Of a stretch of 64,000 nt of DNA, positions 22,165 to 34,643 are shown one piece after another. A program made the position numbers and the translations under genes. The stretch spans positions 107,662 through 171,661 of the forward strand of contig ML213528.1 in the NCBI GenBank assembly GCA_004369045.1, read 5' to 3'. The notes below the pieces were generated by a model. It was not told the DNA's origin. It saw nothing but the letters and a program-made list of their open reading frames with translations, and made no database searches. This DNA is from Heliocybe sulcata. Its lineage: Eukaryota > Basidiomycota > Agaricomycetes > Gloeophyllales > Gloeophyllaceae. Every line of letters starts with the position of its first letter. The first letter of the stretch is position 1.

Positions 22165-22874
22165 TTATTGAATACAAAAGCTAAAACAAGCCGCGATGAC
22201 ACCCATAGCTGCCGCAAACACCGATCTCCCTCTGAGAGCACCGTTGGAGCGCGTGGCAGACGGCACGCCACTTGAAGTCTGCGATGGCCCCGAGCCCGTT
22301 AATGATCCCGAAATTAAGGCGGTCGCTGTAGATAACGAGGCTGATGCAGCAGTCGTAGCAAGTGCCGCGTTCACTTTCGTCAAGGTTCCCGTTACAGTTG
22401 TAACAGTCGAAGTATCGGAACCCGTGATTTGGATATTGCAATCCCCAATACTCGCTGTGATGGCACACGAGATTGCCACTTCGTCTATAAAGGAATAGGA
22501 GACGACAGCGTCGTTTGGGCCCTCGACTAGTGTGGCTGATACAGAGATTTATTATCAATCGAACTTCGTATCGCAGCCTGAGCAAGGGCGCCTTACCTGT
22601 AACGGGCAGCTGAGGAGAGTTGGTTCCTTCTGCTGTCCCAGGTGCGACTGCCCATGTCGTCCTACCATCGCTCCCTACTCCGATCTCGCTAACGCTGACG
22701 GGACCTAAGTCCTCAAGTGCGGGTATGAACAATTCAGTACTCTGCGCTCCAGCCAGTGATACTGCACGCAATCATACGAGCAAGCATTAGGCAGGCACTC
22801 AGATACGTGTCACATTGCTCACCGATGAGGCCAGCTACAGTAGCCAACAGCAAAGTAAGGAACCCGCGAGGCAT
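22165..22874 (-). CDS. Small secreted GPI-anchored protein, paralogue C
   Basis: Three exons (22874-22823, 22761-22597, 22535-22165) give 195 residues. The signal peptide MPRGFLTLLLATVAGLI is followed by the family start GAQSTELFIPAL, then PVSVSEIGVGSDGRTTW, LVEGPNDAVVSYSF and the cysteine pair in ISCAITASIGDC. The Ser/Thr stalk is shorter than in A and B, and the C-terminal GPI-type tail (VFAAAMGVIAACFSFCIQ) holds extra cysteines. Intron positions match the two paralogues, which supports tandem duplication. No TATA box like those of A and B was seen. Function is unknown. Confidence 0.85.
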
Positions 22875-24567
22875 GATTTCGGGCAGGAAGAACGGTCTTG
22901 AAGGTGGATCGAGTCGAACGGCTTACACTGGCAGGGAGAGGCGACTCGAAGATCAGTATCGCCAAGGCCACTTTTTGTACGTAGTCGTTGCGGGCAAGTA
23001 CAAGACAATACATCAGTCCCGGTAGAGCCATTCTGTCAGATCTACCTGATGATCGTCCCACCCTCTCGACGGAAGTGATGCTTCAGCGCTGCAGCAACAA
23101 CGAGGGCATCCTGATGAAGCGTAAGTCGGATAGCTAATAATGATCAATGATCATAATCAAGCTTCTTGCACTCCGCTAGCGACATGTTATGCAGCCATGC
23201 ATTTGTTGAGCGGACTATGACTCTACTTTCGTCCGCCGCCCGGGGATCTTTCGTCTTTGACCGTGGTACCCCGAAATTGGATCATGATGCATGATGAACG
23301 GATGGTTGACGATGAGCTTCTCGGAGCAGTTTTGAAGGAACACCGGAGGGAACCGAATATACGTGATCGCTGTAAATGCCGACCTAAATTGAGATGTGGG
23401 CTTTGATATATAATATTCACCGGAAATGGCAGATTATTTTTCATGAATGTCATGTTGCACATAGGAATTTATATATATGAAATACATACGAAGCTATACT
23501 ATGTTAGAATATGTTGAAGTAAATTATAAATATTGTCCGATGTGTAGTTATAAGTATAATTCTTATTTGCATTGAGGTTTTTGATCGACAACAATTTCGA
23601 ATATTTCATTGCACTGGGATTATCGCCCATATCTGGCATATCTTCCGAGATATGCTCCATGTGTGGAATTTCAAATTTACTTCAGGATACCCCAACAGAC
23701 CCGAATGAGAACCCATATATGGAATATATCGCCATGACAAATGTTGGTCCCCGGTTTCGTTTTGACATTTGTCCCACTGGTGCTGGAAGAAATATTAGCC
23801 ATCATCATTTCTAAGCAAAAAATTTGAAATGTCCAACAAACTTCTACTGTATATGGATATGTTTTACTAAATATGTAATACAGCCAGAACTACGTGAGAA
23901 GCTAATATTTAAAATTGTTACTTTCTGCCGTAGCTTCGGCCAAATATGAGATCACCATTCACCTTAACCTTTGCACGTGAATAACAAATATGCCTTGCAA
24001 GTCATAAAATCAAACAAATTGTAGATATATGTTCTCATTTTAACGACATGTGATATATCAAATAGATAATCATGTATCCAATTGCACGGATATTTCAACC
24101 GTGACTTCCCGATATTGGGTCACATTTACAGGGCAGTCATATATTCGGTTACTGGAAGTGGAAGTGGCGGCAGCTGATCAATTGATGTGATTGATTTATA
24201 GAACTTTCAGAGTGCACGCCTGCAGGGCCACGGCCCTATTGTCATTAACTTTGGGAGACAACAAGCTGCCTTAGAATGGGAGCTAAAATTGTGCAAGTAT
24301 CGTTACCCTGATTCCAACGGTAACCATGTATGCTTCTTCAAAGAACGGGGATCAAGACCTGGCAGGTTCTACAAGTAGTGCATCAAGCTTGTCCGTAGCT
24401 AGTACAAGTACCATTATTCTACTCCTTAGAAGGCCCAAGTGAATACATGGTCCATCATGTATGACACAAAATACAGATATTGATACATATAACACAAGGA
24501 TACACTACAACGAAGCCATAATAACCATACCATATATTATATGCCACAACTATGAAACGGTAGCCTA
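22875..24567. other. AT-rich gene-free stretch
   Basis: 1.7 kb between the GPI array and the Zn2Cys6 gene. From about 23450 to 24550 the base composition becomes clearly AT-rich, with many short ATAT runs (for example near 23690-23730). The 80-codon frame at 23572-23814 shows no domain. It may be old transposon sequence or a low-GC spacer; nothing specific can be named. Confidence 0.5.
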
Positions 24568-27500
24568 TTACGTCCCCCCATGCTGCGTGCTGTTGAAAGC
24601 CGCATTGATCTTTTGTTGCGTAATGTCCGCGGACGGATGTCGACTAGGAGCCGGAGTATTCCCCCCTGACGGCAACGGGGACATGCCCAGACGAGGCGTG
24701 ATGAGACCACTCCCTCCAGCTCCGTAAACAAACCCACCACTCAGCCCTTCGAAAGTATTGGAATAACCTATAAATACCCGTGTCAGCACGAATGGAAACG
24801 AAGCCCCGGCTTTCAACTTCGACTGACCTGGAATCAACACATTATCCCAGAACCCTGTGCTGAGAATACTATCCATCGAGAGCATACCACTGCCGTCGTC
24901 GTTGGAGTGGTGGGGGGCCATAGTAGGCGGGAAGGTCGAGATGTCTGCGACAGGTCCCATTTCACTGCCGAACTGAAAGCCCGATAAGGAGCTTCCCATA
25001 GGCCCATGGTGGCCCTCTCCCCCAAGCGCAGCGAGCGCGTCGTCCATCGACTTGACCACGCTTGCTTCCCCATTCACATGCGCACTATTGTGCATGCCAA
25101 TACCGTCGTTCCCAGCCGCGCTGTCCGCCCGTGCGGAGATTAACGCCCGTAAAAATATACTATAAAGGTAAGGCGTGTGCATCGGGCTCGCCGCAATAGT
25201 TTCCAATAGCTCCGCCACTTCCTTGACCAATGACAGCGTGGACTGCTCGTGATCGAGGAAAGCTTGAAATTCCGGGCGAACAAGCTGAGTGGGCGGCCCA
25301 AAAAGGCGTACGTCAATGTTTGCTCGTTTGAAATACCGTGGAAGGCGTACCTTGAGAAGACTCAGAACAGCATATGAGACAAACACAAAGTGTGAATCCG
25401 GTGAATACTTCAGATAACCTTTCGGGCCCAGCTCGTCCCTGAAGATAAGAGCACACGCCGTAGCAGACGAATGGCAAGTCGCGAAAAAGTAGCCGATGTC
25501 CACAGCCGACCGTTCCAGAGCGTTCTGCAGCCCGAAGGAGTTCACAACCAACATATAGTAGTTGTAGTAGAACCGGCCAATGAGTAGGCGATACTCTGCC
25601 TCGGAATCCGCGAACCCTTGCTGGAGAGACCATTCGTGCTGCCACGCCACAATTTGCGTCTCGATGGTCTTGATGATCAGAAGATAATCGCAGTTGGCCT
25701 GCAGGCCTGAAGGCGTCTCCGTCCCGGAATACAGTATATCAAGGCTCCGAGAGACGATCTGGAGCAGGCTCTGATAAAGCATCAGCACAACGCGCACGCA
25801 GGGTGCTAATGAAATAGACTCACCGCATAGGCAGCGAGGCCAATATCGCCAGGAATAGCGGAGGGAGCCTTCGACCATTGCATCGAATTCCGAATTATAA
25901 AGCTACCCGCAGAGTCAAGCACCGCAACGATGCGCCAAAATGAAAAGACGCTTACTCTTCCTTGATAGAATGCGGCTTCCCCATCTGCGCGCTCAAGCTC
26001 CGGTCCAGGCAGAAACAAAGGATCCACGTCCGTTCCCTGTTGTGCACTTCCCTGTCGCGGGATTTGCCCTCTGCAGTCTCGTGGCTGACATTCGGCTGCT
26101 TCCGGTGAAGGTTCAAATCCGTGGCCATCCTGCATGTCGCAAATACAGTCCACGGGAGCGCTATAAGTCGCTATACATTGGCATTCGGGCCATAACATAC
26201 CTGATAGCCATGCCCATGAGAAACCAGGTCTTGTCCTGCTCGAATCTTTCTACAGGGCCACAGCCCCAAAGAACCAATAGCAGATATGCTTGGACAACCT
26301 CTACAGATTTATACCCCTTCGCCGGAACGTCAAACGAAAGCTTCCTTGTGAGGTCCGTGAGCTTGGGGTGCAATTCCGGGCGAGCTGTATAGAATTTCGA
26401 AGCAACTGCACAAACTGACAGTGGGCGTCAGTAAATCACAGGGAGGTTGTAAACGTGCCGGTGCTCACTCGTGGTGAGAAGGAAAGGTGACCGAGAGCAC
26501 ACTAGCGACGGCGTATGAAACTCCGGGTCCAAGAGATTACAGTGCATCTGCGAATACGTTATGCGAGATCAAGATGGAGATAGACGAAGCCCACATTCAT
26601 ATGAGTGAAAAATCTATTGCAACCGAGACCCATCAGCTTCGATATTCCTTGGTAGCACAGCTTGCTCACATTCTAAACAGAGCAACAACCTCTTCCGTGT
26701 TCACAAAGCTCAGCATCTCGGGCTGCACCTGCCGCTCGATAAAGAGCCGGCGAAGCGGCAGTATCGTCATTGGACCTACGCACAGCACTCTAAATCATCG
26801 TCGACCAAGCGGCAACCGAAGAGAACAAACAAACCCGGCTTGAAATACGCCTCGCTCGCGACGCCCACCTTCCTAGCCGCATCACCACCCGACGAACCAC
26901 CGTTCTGCTTCGCAGCCGCCTGGGCTTTCCGATTTGCCAGACTCGCCTCTGCAAGGAGACCGAGGGGGTTCAGTGAGTTGTCCGGCAGCGAGTGCAGGTG
27001 AGGAGACGAGGGCGGCTGGGGTAACCGAGAACTCGAGGCATCCTGGGGCGTTGCGGGCGGGGACTCTAGGAGGGTGTGGGTAGTAGATGCTGTCGGCGCG
27101 GAGGGCGAAGGAGACCGAGAGAGTATCCCGGCTGCGAGGTTCGGGTTCCCCACTGCGCGCAACACGGTGTCCAGTGTACGCTCCATCTTCCTGAGTGAGC
27201 GGGTCAATAATTCATGTTTCCTAAGATGCAGTAACGATTGGTATCCGCATTGTACTAGTAAATTGGGTTGCTCACTTGGCTGACCGTTTGCCGCGATTGG
27301 ATTCTTCAAAGATGCATTCGTGGTTGCCATTCTGGCATCGCTTACAAGGTGGCCCGTGTTCGGCGCCGACACATTTCATCTTGAGACGGCGGCAAACCGT
27401 GCACGCTCTGTGATACAAATCTCAGATAATGACGGTGGCACAAGTTCATGACGATGCGCACCTCGAGCCTCTGGTGGGTTTCGGCTTTGGCTCCTCCTTG

Positions 27501-27934
27501 TCGGCGGCGGGACTAGGTGTATCAGCATCATCGTCTTTACGGGATTTCTTACGACTTTCGTCGCCATTTCCAATGGTGAGGGACGCGGGCCGCTTTCCGT
27601 TCGTATTAGCGGCAGAATACGCGTGGTGGTCGATGGGAGGCGTTCCCAGAGTCTCCGAACCCTGGGACGAAGGCGAGGACGGGAGGTGCGCTGGCGTCAG
27701 AGTGAGGTGCTGCGGGTGCATTGGCGGTGGCTGCTGTTCCTGGTGGTATGAATAGTAGTTGGGTGGGTAGAGTGCGAGGGTGGGGTCGATGGGGATCGAC
27801 GACGGCGACGATGGCTGCATGGCGTGGTGGGCCATGTCGGGGTGGTGGTGCATGGACATGGCGTGCTGGTGGTAGTGGAAGCCAGAGACCTGGGGGGTCG
27901 GAGCAAGATAGTAGTGAGCATACGACTCGGGCAT
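24568..27934 (-). CDS. Zn2Cys6 fungal transcription factor with fungal-specific regulatory domain
   Basis: Eleven exons (27934-27462, 27417-27276, 27220-26836, 26775-26670, 26613-26595, 26547-26469, 26414-26201, 26129-25956, 25902-25824, 25770-24828, 24767-24568) join in frame to 937 residues; one exon is 19 nt. The His/Gln/Pro-rich N-terminus precedes a complete binuclear cluster, ACTVCRRLKMKCVG then PCKRCQ and HECIFEE (six cysteines), at about residue 160. A linker KKHELLTRSLRKMERTLDTV forms a dimerisation coiled coil. The middle-homology region follows, with IFFTHMNMHCNLLDPEFHTP and later RERTWILCFCLDRSLSAQMGKP, the signature of the fungal_trans domain. It should bind CGG-type half-sites in the nucleus. 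Its targets and ligand are unknown. The upstream TTG-initiated extension of the open frame is not used. Confidence 0.9.
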
Positions 27935-30900
27935 GACAGAGGGGAAGGGCGGCTCTGGCGTGTGGCACAGGCCGTGCAAGGTGAAAGCGCGACTTTAAAA
28001 ATGATCGAGAAAGGAACTCACCAAGCGCGCGACGCGAAATATAAGCAGACGCGATCGAGTCTGTATACGGCAACGGAGCAAAGCCGTTCTATATCGAGAC
28101 GGGAGCGTCCGCGCGTGATGGGAATGCTCGAGCGTTTCGTAACGGACAACCCTCGAACCTGGATTGATTCTGGCGAGAGAAGCTGGCCTATTCTGAGAGG
28201 ACATGGAGGCTTTACACCCGCGTATAGAGACCGCCTACGAACCTTCTCAGTCAGATCCCTCTATTTTGACACAGATCGACCGCAAGACGGTGTGAATGTT
28301 TCAACTCTCGAGAAGGTGCAATTTATAGCAGTGCAGCAGTCTCAAGCAATCCTGGAACGCAGCAAGTCGATGCCATGGGAGAGGAGACACAGGCGGACTT
28401 TGAAATCTCAGCCACAGTGCATCTGATTATTCTCGCGCTCAGTCCACTTGCACTGGCAGCACTGGCATGGTTGCCTCGTATGCGTGCAGGTGTTCGCTAT
28501 AATTGAACGTAATCCATTTGCACCTTGTTTCTCATGACACCAATACTTATGCTTTACCCGGTCAGTTTAGCCCCCAACTTTGTATTAACTTATGCGCACA
28601 CTGATGCATCGCAAATTGCGAAAATGCATAATGACCCAGCAGCGGAAGCAGTGGTGCTCCAGGTACACCGACGTGCTCCGACAGTCGCCAAGTACTCCCG
28701 CGCTCGTGACAGCGACGAGAAGGCATACTGTCATCGCGTAGCCCGCAAGTTGGCCATGGGAAGCAGCCTACGCCAAAAGTTACATTTAGCCCAGCAACAC
28801 TCATTTCACTGCCCTCTCGGTGTTCATTCATGCACGTGACGCTACAGTTCGACTGCCTTCACAATAGGATCGGAGCCTCGCGGAAGCGAGAGGCATCGCT
28901 ATACAATCGTCCGTACTATCCTATCAATTCACTGCTTGACTAGATGACTCCTCAAGCCTCATGTCTCATATGACGAAACGTCGGTTTGATAACACGACGA
29001 TTGTCAAATGCCGTCGGCCACACCGTCCAACCGCAATCTTATCCTCTTGTGTGGCCCTCTGCCGTAAACCTTGATTGATTGGCTTTGTTCCTCCAGTGGA
29101 TAAGCTGCACCATACGGGCAGCGTCCAAAATTACTCTCGGCGACAAGCTTGATAGTCTTGCGTCTTGTCCGGCATGTCAGACGACGGGTGTTGTCGTGCG
29201 CCTCAGCGCCCTTGACAGGACAGCTGGATCACGAACGGGCGTCATGCGCGAGCAGACGAGTATCGCTGCCTGCAGTCGTCTCGCCTTACCACCCCTCTAA
29301 CCAATGGTGGCTGCGCTCGTGACCACGGACTCTCCTTCCAGATTGACAATCTCGGACTATGGCAACCCGATATTAAACGCACATGGAGAGATAATCCTGG
29401 CTGCTTCTCCTCTCTCTTCACTCGAGGAGCACTAGAAGCTCGCGACCTCACGGCACTGACTGATACAATCCCACCTTCCTTGTGGACTTCCACCACCAAA
29501 GGCAATACCTATAACACGAGAAAGCCACTGTGTAGCTGTCGATGCCTTTCCGAGTGGTCTCCTATGCCTGACAGATGTTCGTTTTCGGTACCGCGATAAA
29601 GACTTCTGGATGGCGATGTCGCTTTGCCTGAGCGGCACGGTCCGCTTGTCCGTCTGACTGCCGTAACGCGCAGATCTCCGTGCCTTGCAGGCTTTCATTC
29701 GTCGTCATATCCTAGCCGCGAATGGACGACGATCCTGGACATCCTGTCGTTATCTGGATGGTGCTGCCGCGACGCAGCTGCCTGGCTGCTCACGTGCTGG
29801 AGCTATACGCTACGCGAGACAAACGTTCTTAAACATTGCATGAAGCTGTCGCAAAGAACGGCACTCATTACTTCTCGTTGACGTTCGCCAACAATCATCG
29901 TTGTAAGCGTTACAAAACGATTGGCTGGTAACGGATATCAATCCAACCACAGTGCCCCCTCCCCGCGCATGTGCTCTACGACTTCTTGCATCTACGTTTG
30001 GATTCATTATCTCTAACCCCCTCTATAAGCCACGCTATCTTGCCAACGCTGTTCGGCACAGACAAGACGATAGCTGACCACGTCCATTGCAAGCCAACCG
30101 CGGGGCTCGCCGCGACGGACAAAATTACTACAAGCTTACGGCAGAACTGATTGCTGAATGTGCTACATTGGTGCAAGCAAAGAATCTTTGGCCCGCGCCA
30201 TGTGCACGCTTTATCTTCCTTCCCATCTGCGTCGTATACGAGGATCTGCTTGCGGCCTAATCTTTCTGCTGAAATCTCTCATCTGAATATGTCCTGCTCA
30301 ATGCTACGAGTCCTGCTCTTCGTGACATCATGCGGGGAATGTGGCTTCGCGCTCGAGGACGTCGGCGCCTCAGTGTCCTGTCTAAAATGTGATTGGAGAA
30401 GCATCCGCACGCCGGAGCCGTGGCTTCTTTGTTCCGAAGTTTGAGAGAGTGGCTGTGACCTCTCAATGTGACAGGTGAATCTTGTTTCCATTAATGTCGT
30501 GGCTCCTACGCCATACCAGCGGTCGCCGAGGACGGTGACGGCGGTACCGAGCGCTCGGAAGGTGAAACTCATACACGCAGCTAAGTCTGCTATCTGGAAG
30601 CTACGAAGGCCTGGATCCGACGGAAAAGTTTCACGCGAGCGGGTTTGTGCAACTCATGGACCTTCCTCCCCGCCTCGTCATTCAGCGGAATAAGCCTCCA
30701 GCGAGTACATATCGGGTGGTTTCGGGTGCAGATCCACGCCCTTCCTCATCCTACCGTGAAGTTCGAACCCCGCGGAGCACCCTCTACACCGCGGACTCGG
30801 AAATTTCCCGGAATCGTGAGGACACAGTCACTATCCTTTGCTTCCAGCTATTGTCCGGGGCTCAGGCCAAGCCCGTCAATTGAACTAGTAGCCAAACCGC

Positions 30901-33900
30901 GGGAGACTGTCAGTTCCCCGCGACGCCGCATAATGTTCGTTGCTTCTATGTCGCCGCAGGTACGAAAGGAGCCAAGCACTGGGTACCATTGTGATCATGT
31001 ACGTCACATGCTAGTTTTGAACGAGCTGACCTTGAGGACGTTGATTATGAACACAGGTATCGCCACTACGCCTACAATATACACGATTGTATGTTGAATA
31101 CAAAAACATATAGTGTAAAGGCGTGTTCAATGAGCTCGACAATAGTTTTTCCGTAATTGGTACCAGCGCGTGCGCCTCGAACCGTCAGGTCGTTCCTCAA
31201 AGGCTCTCGCCTCCTTACTCGTTGGAAACCAGCCAATAAATATAGACGCGCTGATAGGAAAGCCTGTCTGGCCATGTCAAGCGCGGTAATTAATGGCACA
31301 ACCATATCTGCCTACGCCAGTTGACTGGCACTTTCTGTCTACTGCGAAGACCACTTCCCAACAACAGCCCGGCTTTTCGCACCACGGCGCCTGGATCGGC
31401 GACGTGCTCAATCGTTACTGGCGGGCCAGTGTGTGCCCTGAGCTTTGAATGCCGCGGATTTCAGCAGGCCTAGTCTGCGCCACCATGGCCTACGGCCTTA
31501 GCTAAGGCTCCCCGAGTGAACAGACCCTGGAATGTCCGCGGATCATGTCACTCGCGCGTATTCTCCCTCTCCATTCTTTCCGCGCTTACGTTCCTGATTA
31601 ACCAGAAACGCGTCTCGTCCCACCGCAGCATTCTGGTTTGGTCACTCCCCCCAATCAGCGCATGCTAGTCTCGCTCGGAGTCCGATAGTAGTTTCGCCCT
31701 CCCCTACAAAAGACAGCCTCGGTCACGACCCCGAGGGCATGCGGCTCAATGCAAGAATGCTCCAAAGTAGAGCCTGTAATATTTGCCATGGGAATCACAA
31801 AGCTCCAGGATGTGCCTGCATGTTTGACCCTCATACGAGTCAAGTAGATGCGACGACTTCCGGAGGTTATCCATCGCCCATGCAAATACTCTGCGCTAAG
31901 CGTATCAGTCTAGCATATTTACAGTCCATAGTAGCTCTACCTGTCGTTCTCCAAAACTTCAAGCGGCGTGTACCCCGCGGACGCGACGCGACCGTGACCA
32001 TTTACGCGTGTGTCACACGGGTGCTTCTCTCAGCCACATTACGTGATACGGCGGATCCAAGCAGGAAGAAGGCGGAATTGGACTGAAGTGGCTGGCCAGC
32101 CTTATTTCTCAGGTCTCAGTCTCTTGTAAACGCACATCGCTGCGTTCCCGCCAGCGCCTCCGTATCTCGCAGCCTGAGCATAAACAAGCTTCCCAGAAAC
32201 CCGCGGATGCCTCCTGCTCGTCGAAGCACGCGCAGCCGCAGAGGCGCCGGGTGGCACAAGAAGGGGTATCGTGACCGCGGCGACATGTGGATCAATATAC
32301 GCCGAGCGATGTATCCCGGCCCTTTTGTTCGTGGCACGGACGTGAACGAGTATGCGACCTTGGGCGGATTTCTGGACGATGTCACCAGTGCGCGTGGTGA
32401 TGTAGAAAACTCTACGCTTTTATTGACATATTTCCAGGAGACGTAAGGATGGAAGAAGGCTTTCCCATCCCGGGGGACTGGTTGCTCGACGTCCAGCGGC
32501 GAGGAAAGTCCTTGTTCCTTGAGCCACGTGAGGATCCTATCACGGATTATTTCGACGGTGGAGAGACAGTGACATGCAAGGTACATTTTCTACGCAGCAT
32601 ACTCGGACGAGTCTTTCCTGAAATCCCCCAAGGTGTTCGACGAGGAAGGGGAACAACGCATCTACGAGTTCGGCCAGGGCTGGACGTACAAGTGAAATTG
32701 CGACCGACTCACTCGGTTCCCAGTCAGTGAGTCTCAATACACTAGCTAGGTGGCCGTCCTTCCCACTTACTCTCCGAATATCAGTGGTGCGGCGATTGCG
32801 CAGTTGCGCTTGTGTTCGAGAAAATAGCGTTTGGCGTGCTCCATCTAATCATAGCTGAATTGATATTCAACCCCAGGCTACCCCTTCCCGGCGGTTAGAT
32901 CATCAGATCTTTGCAATTGTACATCCATGCCCACGGCCGTAATTCAAGTCCAATCTTCCGTCCCTTCTGAATCGAGCGCACGGTCATAAACAGATCTCCC
33001 GGGCGGCGTCGGGCTCGGGCAGGAACCTCCAAGAGATGATTGAGTTCCTAACTGAACTGCGGCTGAGAATCGGGAGATGACGAAAGTCTGAATGCCTTTT
33101 GATGGAGTACGGCAGGCGATGATAGAGGTTATCAAAACTCACAGTGGACAGTGGGAAACACCGCTGCAGGGTCGTAGAGTAAGTAGTGCTGACGTCAAGG
33201 TGGAAGGCCAGCCTCGAGATGGACACAAGACCATGTTCAATCCAGTTGCGCTGGAGATGCGGCCTGCTATACGAACCTAGAAGCCAGTACGCGCTTATAC
33301 ATTACCTTGCTGCTCTGGAGAGCGCGACCGTCTGCAGCGTCTGTTCGGCCCGAGCACAGCTGTCCTGAGAATACGGTGGGATCGGTCGTCAAATTGCAGA
33401 GAGGACAATAACAAAATCCCAGTGCGCAGCGGAATGCGCAAGTCAGGATCGCGTTCAGAGGATCACCGGATTGACTTCCGAGCTCTAGTGGCGCGTTTCA
33501 GGCTGGGGAGATCACAGGAAAGTGTTCGAAATTATGGAGAGACCTCTACAGTTTGACATCCGACGCTTCTAGTACGTATGAGATCAAGCCATAGTTGAAT
33601 CCACGGATGACTTCCGAATTCTTCCGACATCCCATAGGCTGGGAAAAATTGATGGTGTACGTAGAGAGGATTATTCTTCCTGGAAAAAGTTGACGACAGC
33701 GATTTGAGATGAAGCCCTGGATATTCATGGTAGCAGCGCTCCTCTTGGTAGAGGCATGACGAGCAAGTCAGCAAGTCTTCGGCGGGGATAATGCTGAAGA
33801 AGCTCATAAAGACGCCTGAGACTGTGGAGGCCCACGGAGTATGCTCGAGGATTGGACGGGCTTCCAAAGGCGCAACGTGCCACCGCCACACAAATGGAGA

Positions 33901-34643
33901 GCGCTCGCAACCGAGAGAGGTTCCCGTCTACTTCTGACCATCGTCGGGGGATCATCGTGGATACGGCGAGGGTATGTCGGATCCTGGCGCGCGTTCTGCA
34001 GCTTCTCGACGTCGCTTGGAGTGTGTGTCGAGCGTACCTTGATGGATGAGAGAACATACCGAGGATACGGCGACGTGCGTGGCAGGATCTGTGGTAAGCG
34101 AGATCAAAGCCTTCTTGTAAGCATTCCAGATGGATGGAGACTTGCAATTAGACGTGGCCGTTCTCCATAGCCAGATCGAAAGATAGATTGAGCCGTCTGA
34201 TCCATTTTCCCTTAATTACTGAGGCTCCCGTAGGCGAACTTGGGAGCAAGAACAGTTGTTGAGGGCGCGAGCCAGTAAAGTCTAGCAGTTTGAGGTACTT
34301 TCACGGCGGTATCTACACGCCAGCATCATCTAGTACGTCTCATCGGTGTTTGCCCGTCATGAACATGCAATGCCCTCGGCGCCTCAGCCACACGGCGAGG
34401 AACGTACTTTGGGCCTGGATCACTTCGTCCGCGCGCGCCATCACCTACGCCGGTGACAGAGGGCACGGCGGCCATCTGTAAAGCGCAGCGGCACACAGAC
34501 GAGGGACGCCGCAGAAGTGCGGACGTGACGGTGGGAGAACAGGATTGTGGCGGAGCTCGAACAGGGGGAATTGCCGAATTTGGGCGTTCGCGGCGCCGTC
34601 ATACCTCAGCTCATCGACACGTCCGTCCTCTCCTGCCGCCGCC
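27935..34643. other. Gene-poor, apparently decayed region
   Basis: 6.7 kb without a convincing intact gene. Short frames on both strands (for example 28562-28831, 30279-30572, 33725-34147) have no known domains and no consistent splicing. Around 29300-29520 and 29970-30240 the plus strand reads like broken coding sequence (for instance NYYKLTAELIAECATLVQAK), which suggests an old transposon or pseudogene, but I cannot assign a family. The one better candidate, at 32207-32695, is listed separately. Confidence 0.45.
32207..32695 (+). pseudogene. Probable broken gene of unknown function
   Basis: Three consecutive coding-looking stretches lie on one strand. The first starts at an ATG and includes DMWINIRRAMYPGPFVRGTD and LLLTYFQE. 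The second includes EEGFPIPGDWLLDVQRRGK. The third includes FYAAYSDESFLKSPKVFDEE and ends RIYEFGQGWTYK before a stop. The first and third share a frame and the middle one is shifted by one, so the reading frame changes twice. A GTAAGG follows the first part, but no intron model joins all three. I read it as a frame-disrupted gene of roughly 160 codons; sequencing errors or unusual splicing are alternatives. No family is recognised. Confidence 0.4.

Noticed and set aside
23572-23814. 80-codon frame in the AT-rich island, and the idea of a mitochondrial DNA insert
   Set aside because: The translation matches no mitochondrial protein I know, and AT richness alone is not evidence of origin.
30740-30775. 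GTTCGAACCCCGCGG, resembling a tRNA B box
   Set aside because: No A box or acceptor stem at the right distance upstream.
28000-34600. Search by eye for CRISPR-like arrays, long terminal repeats or an intact transposase
   Set aside because: No regularly spaced repeats, no paired long repeats and no recognisable catalytic motifs were found.
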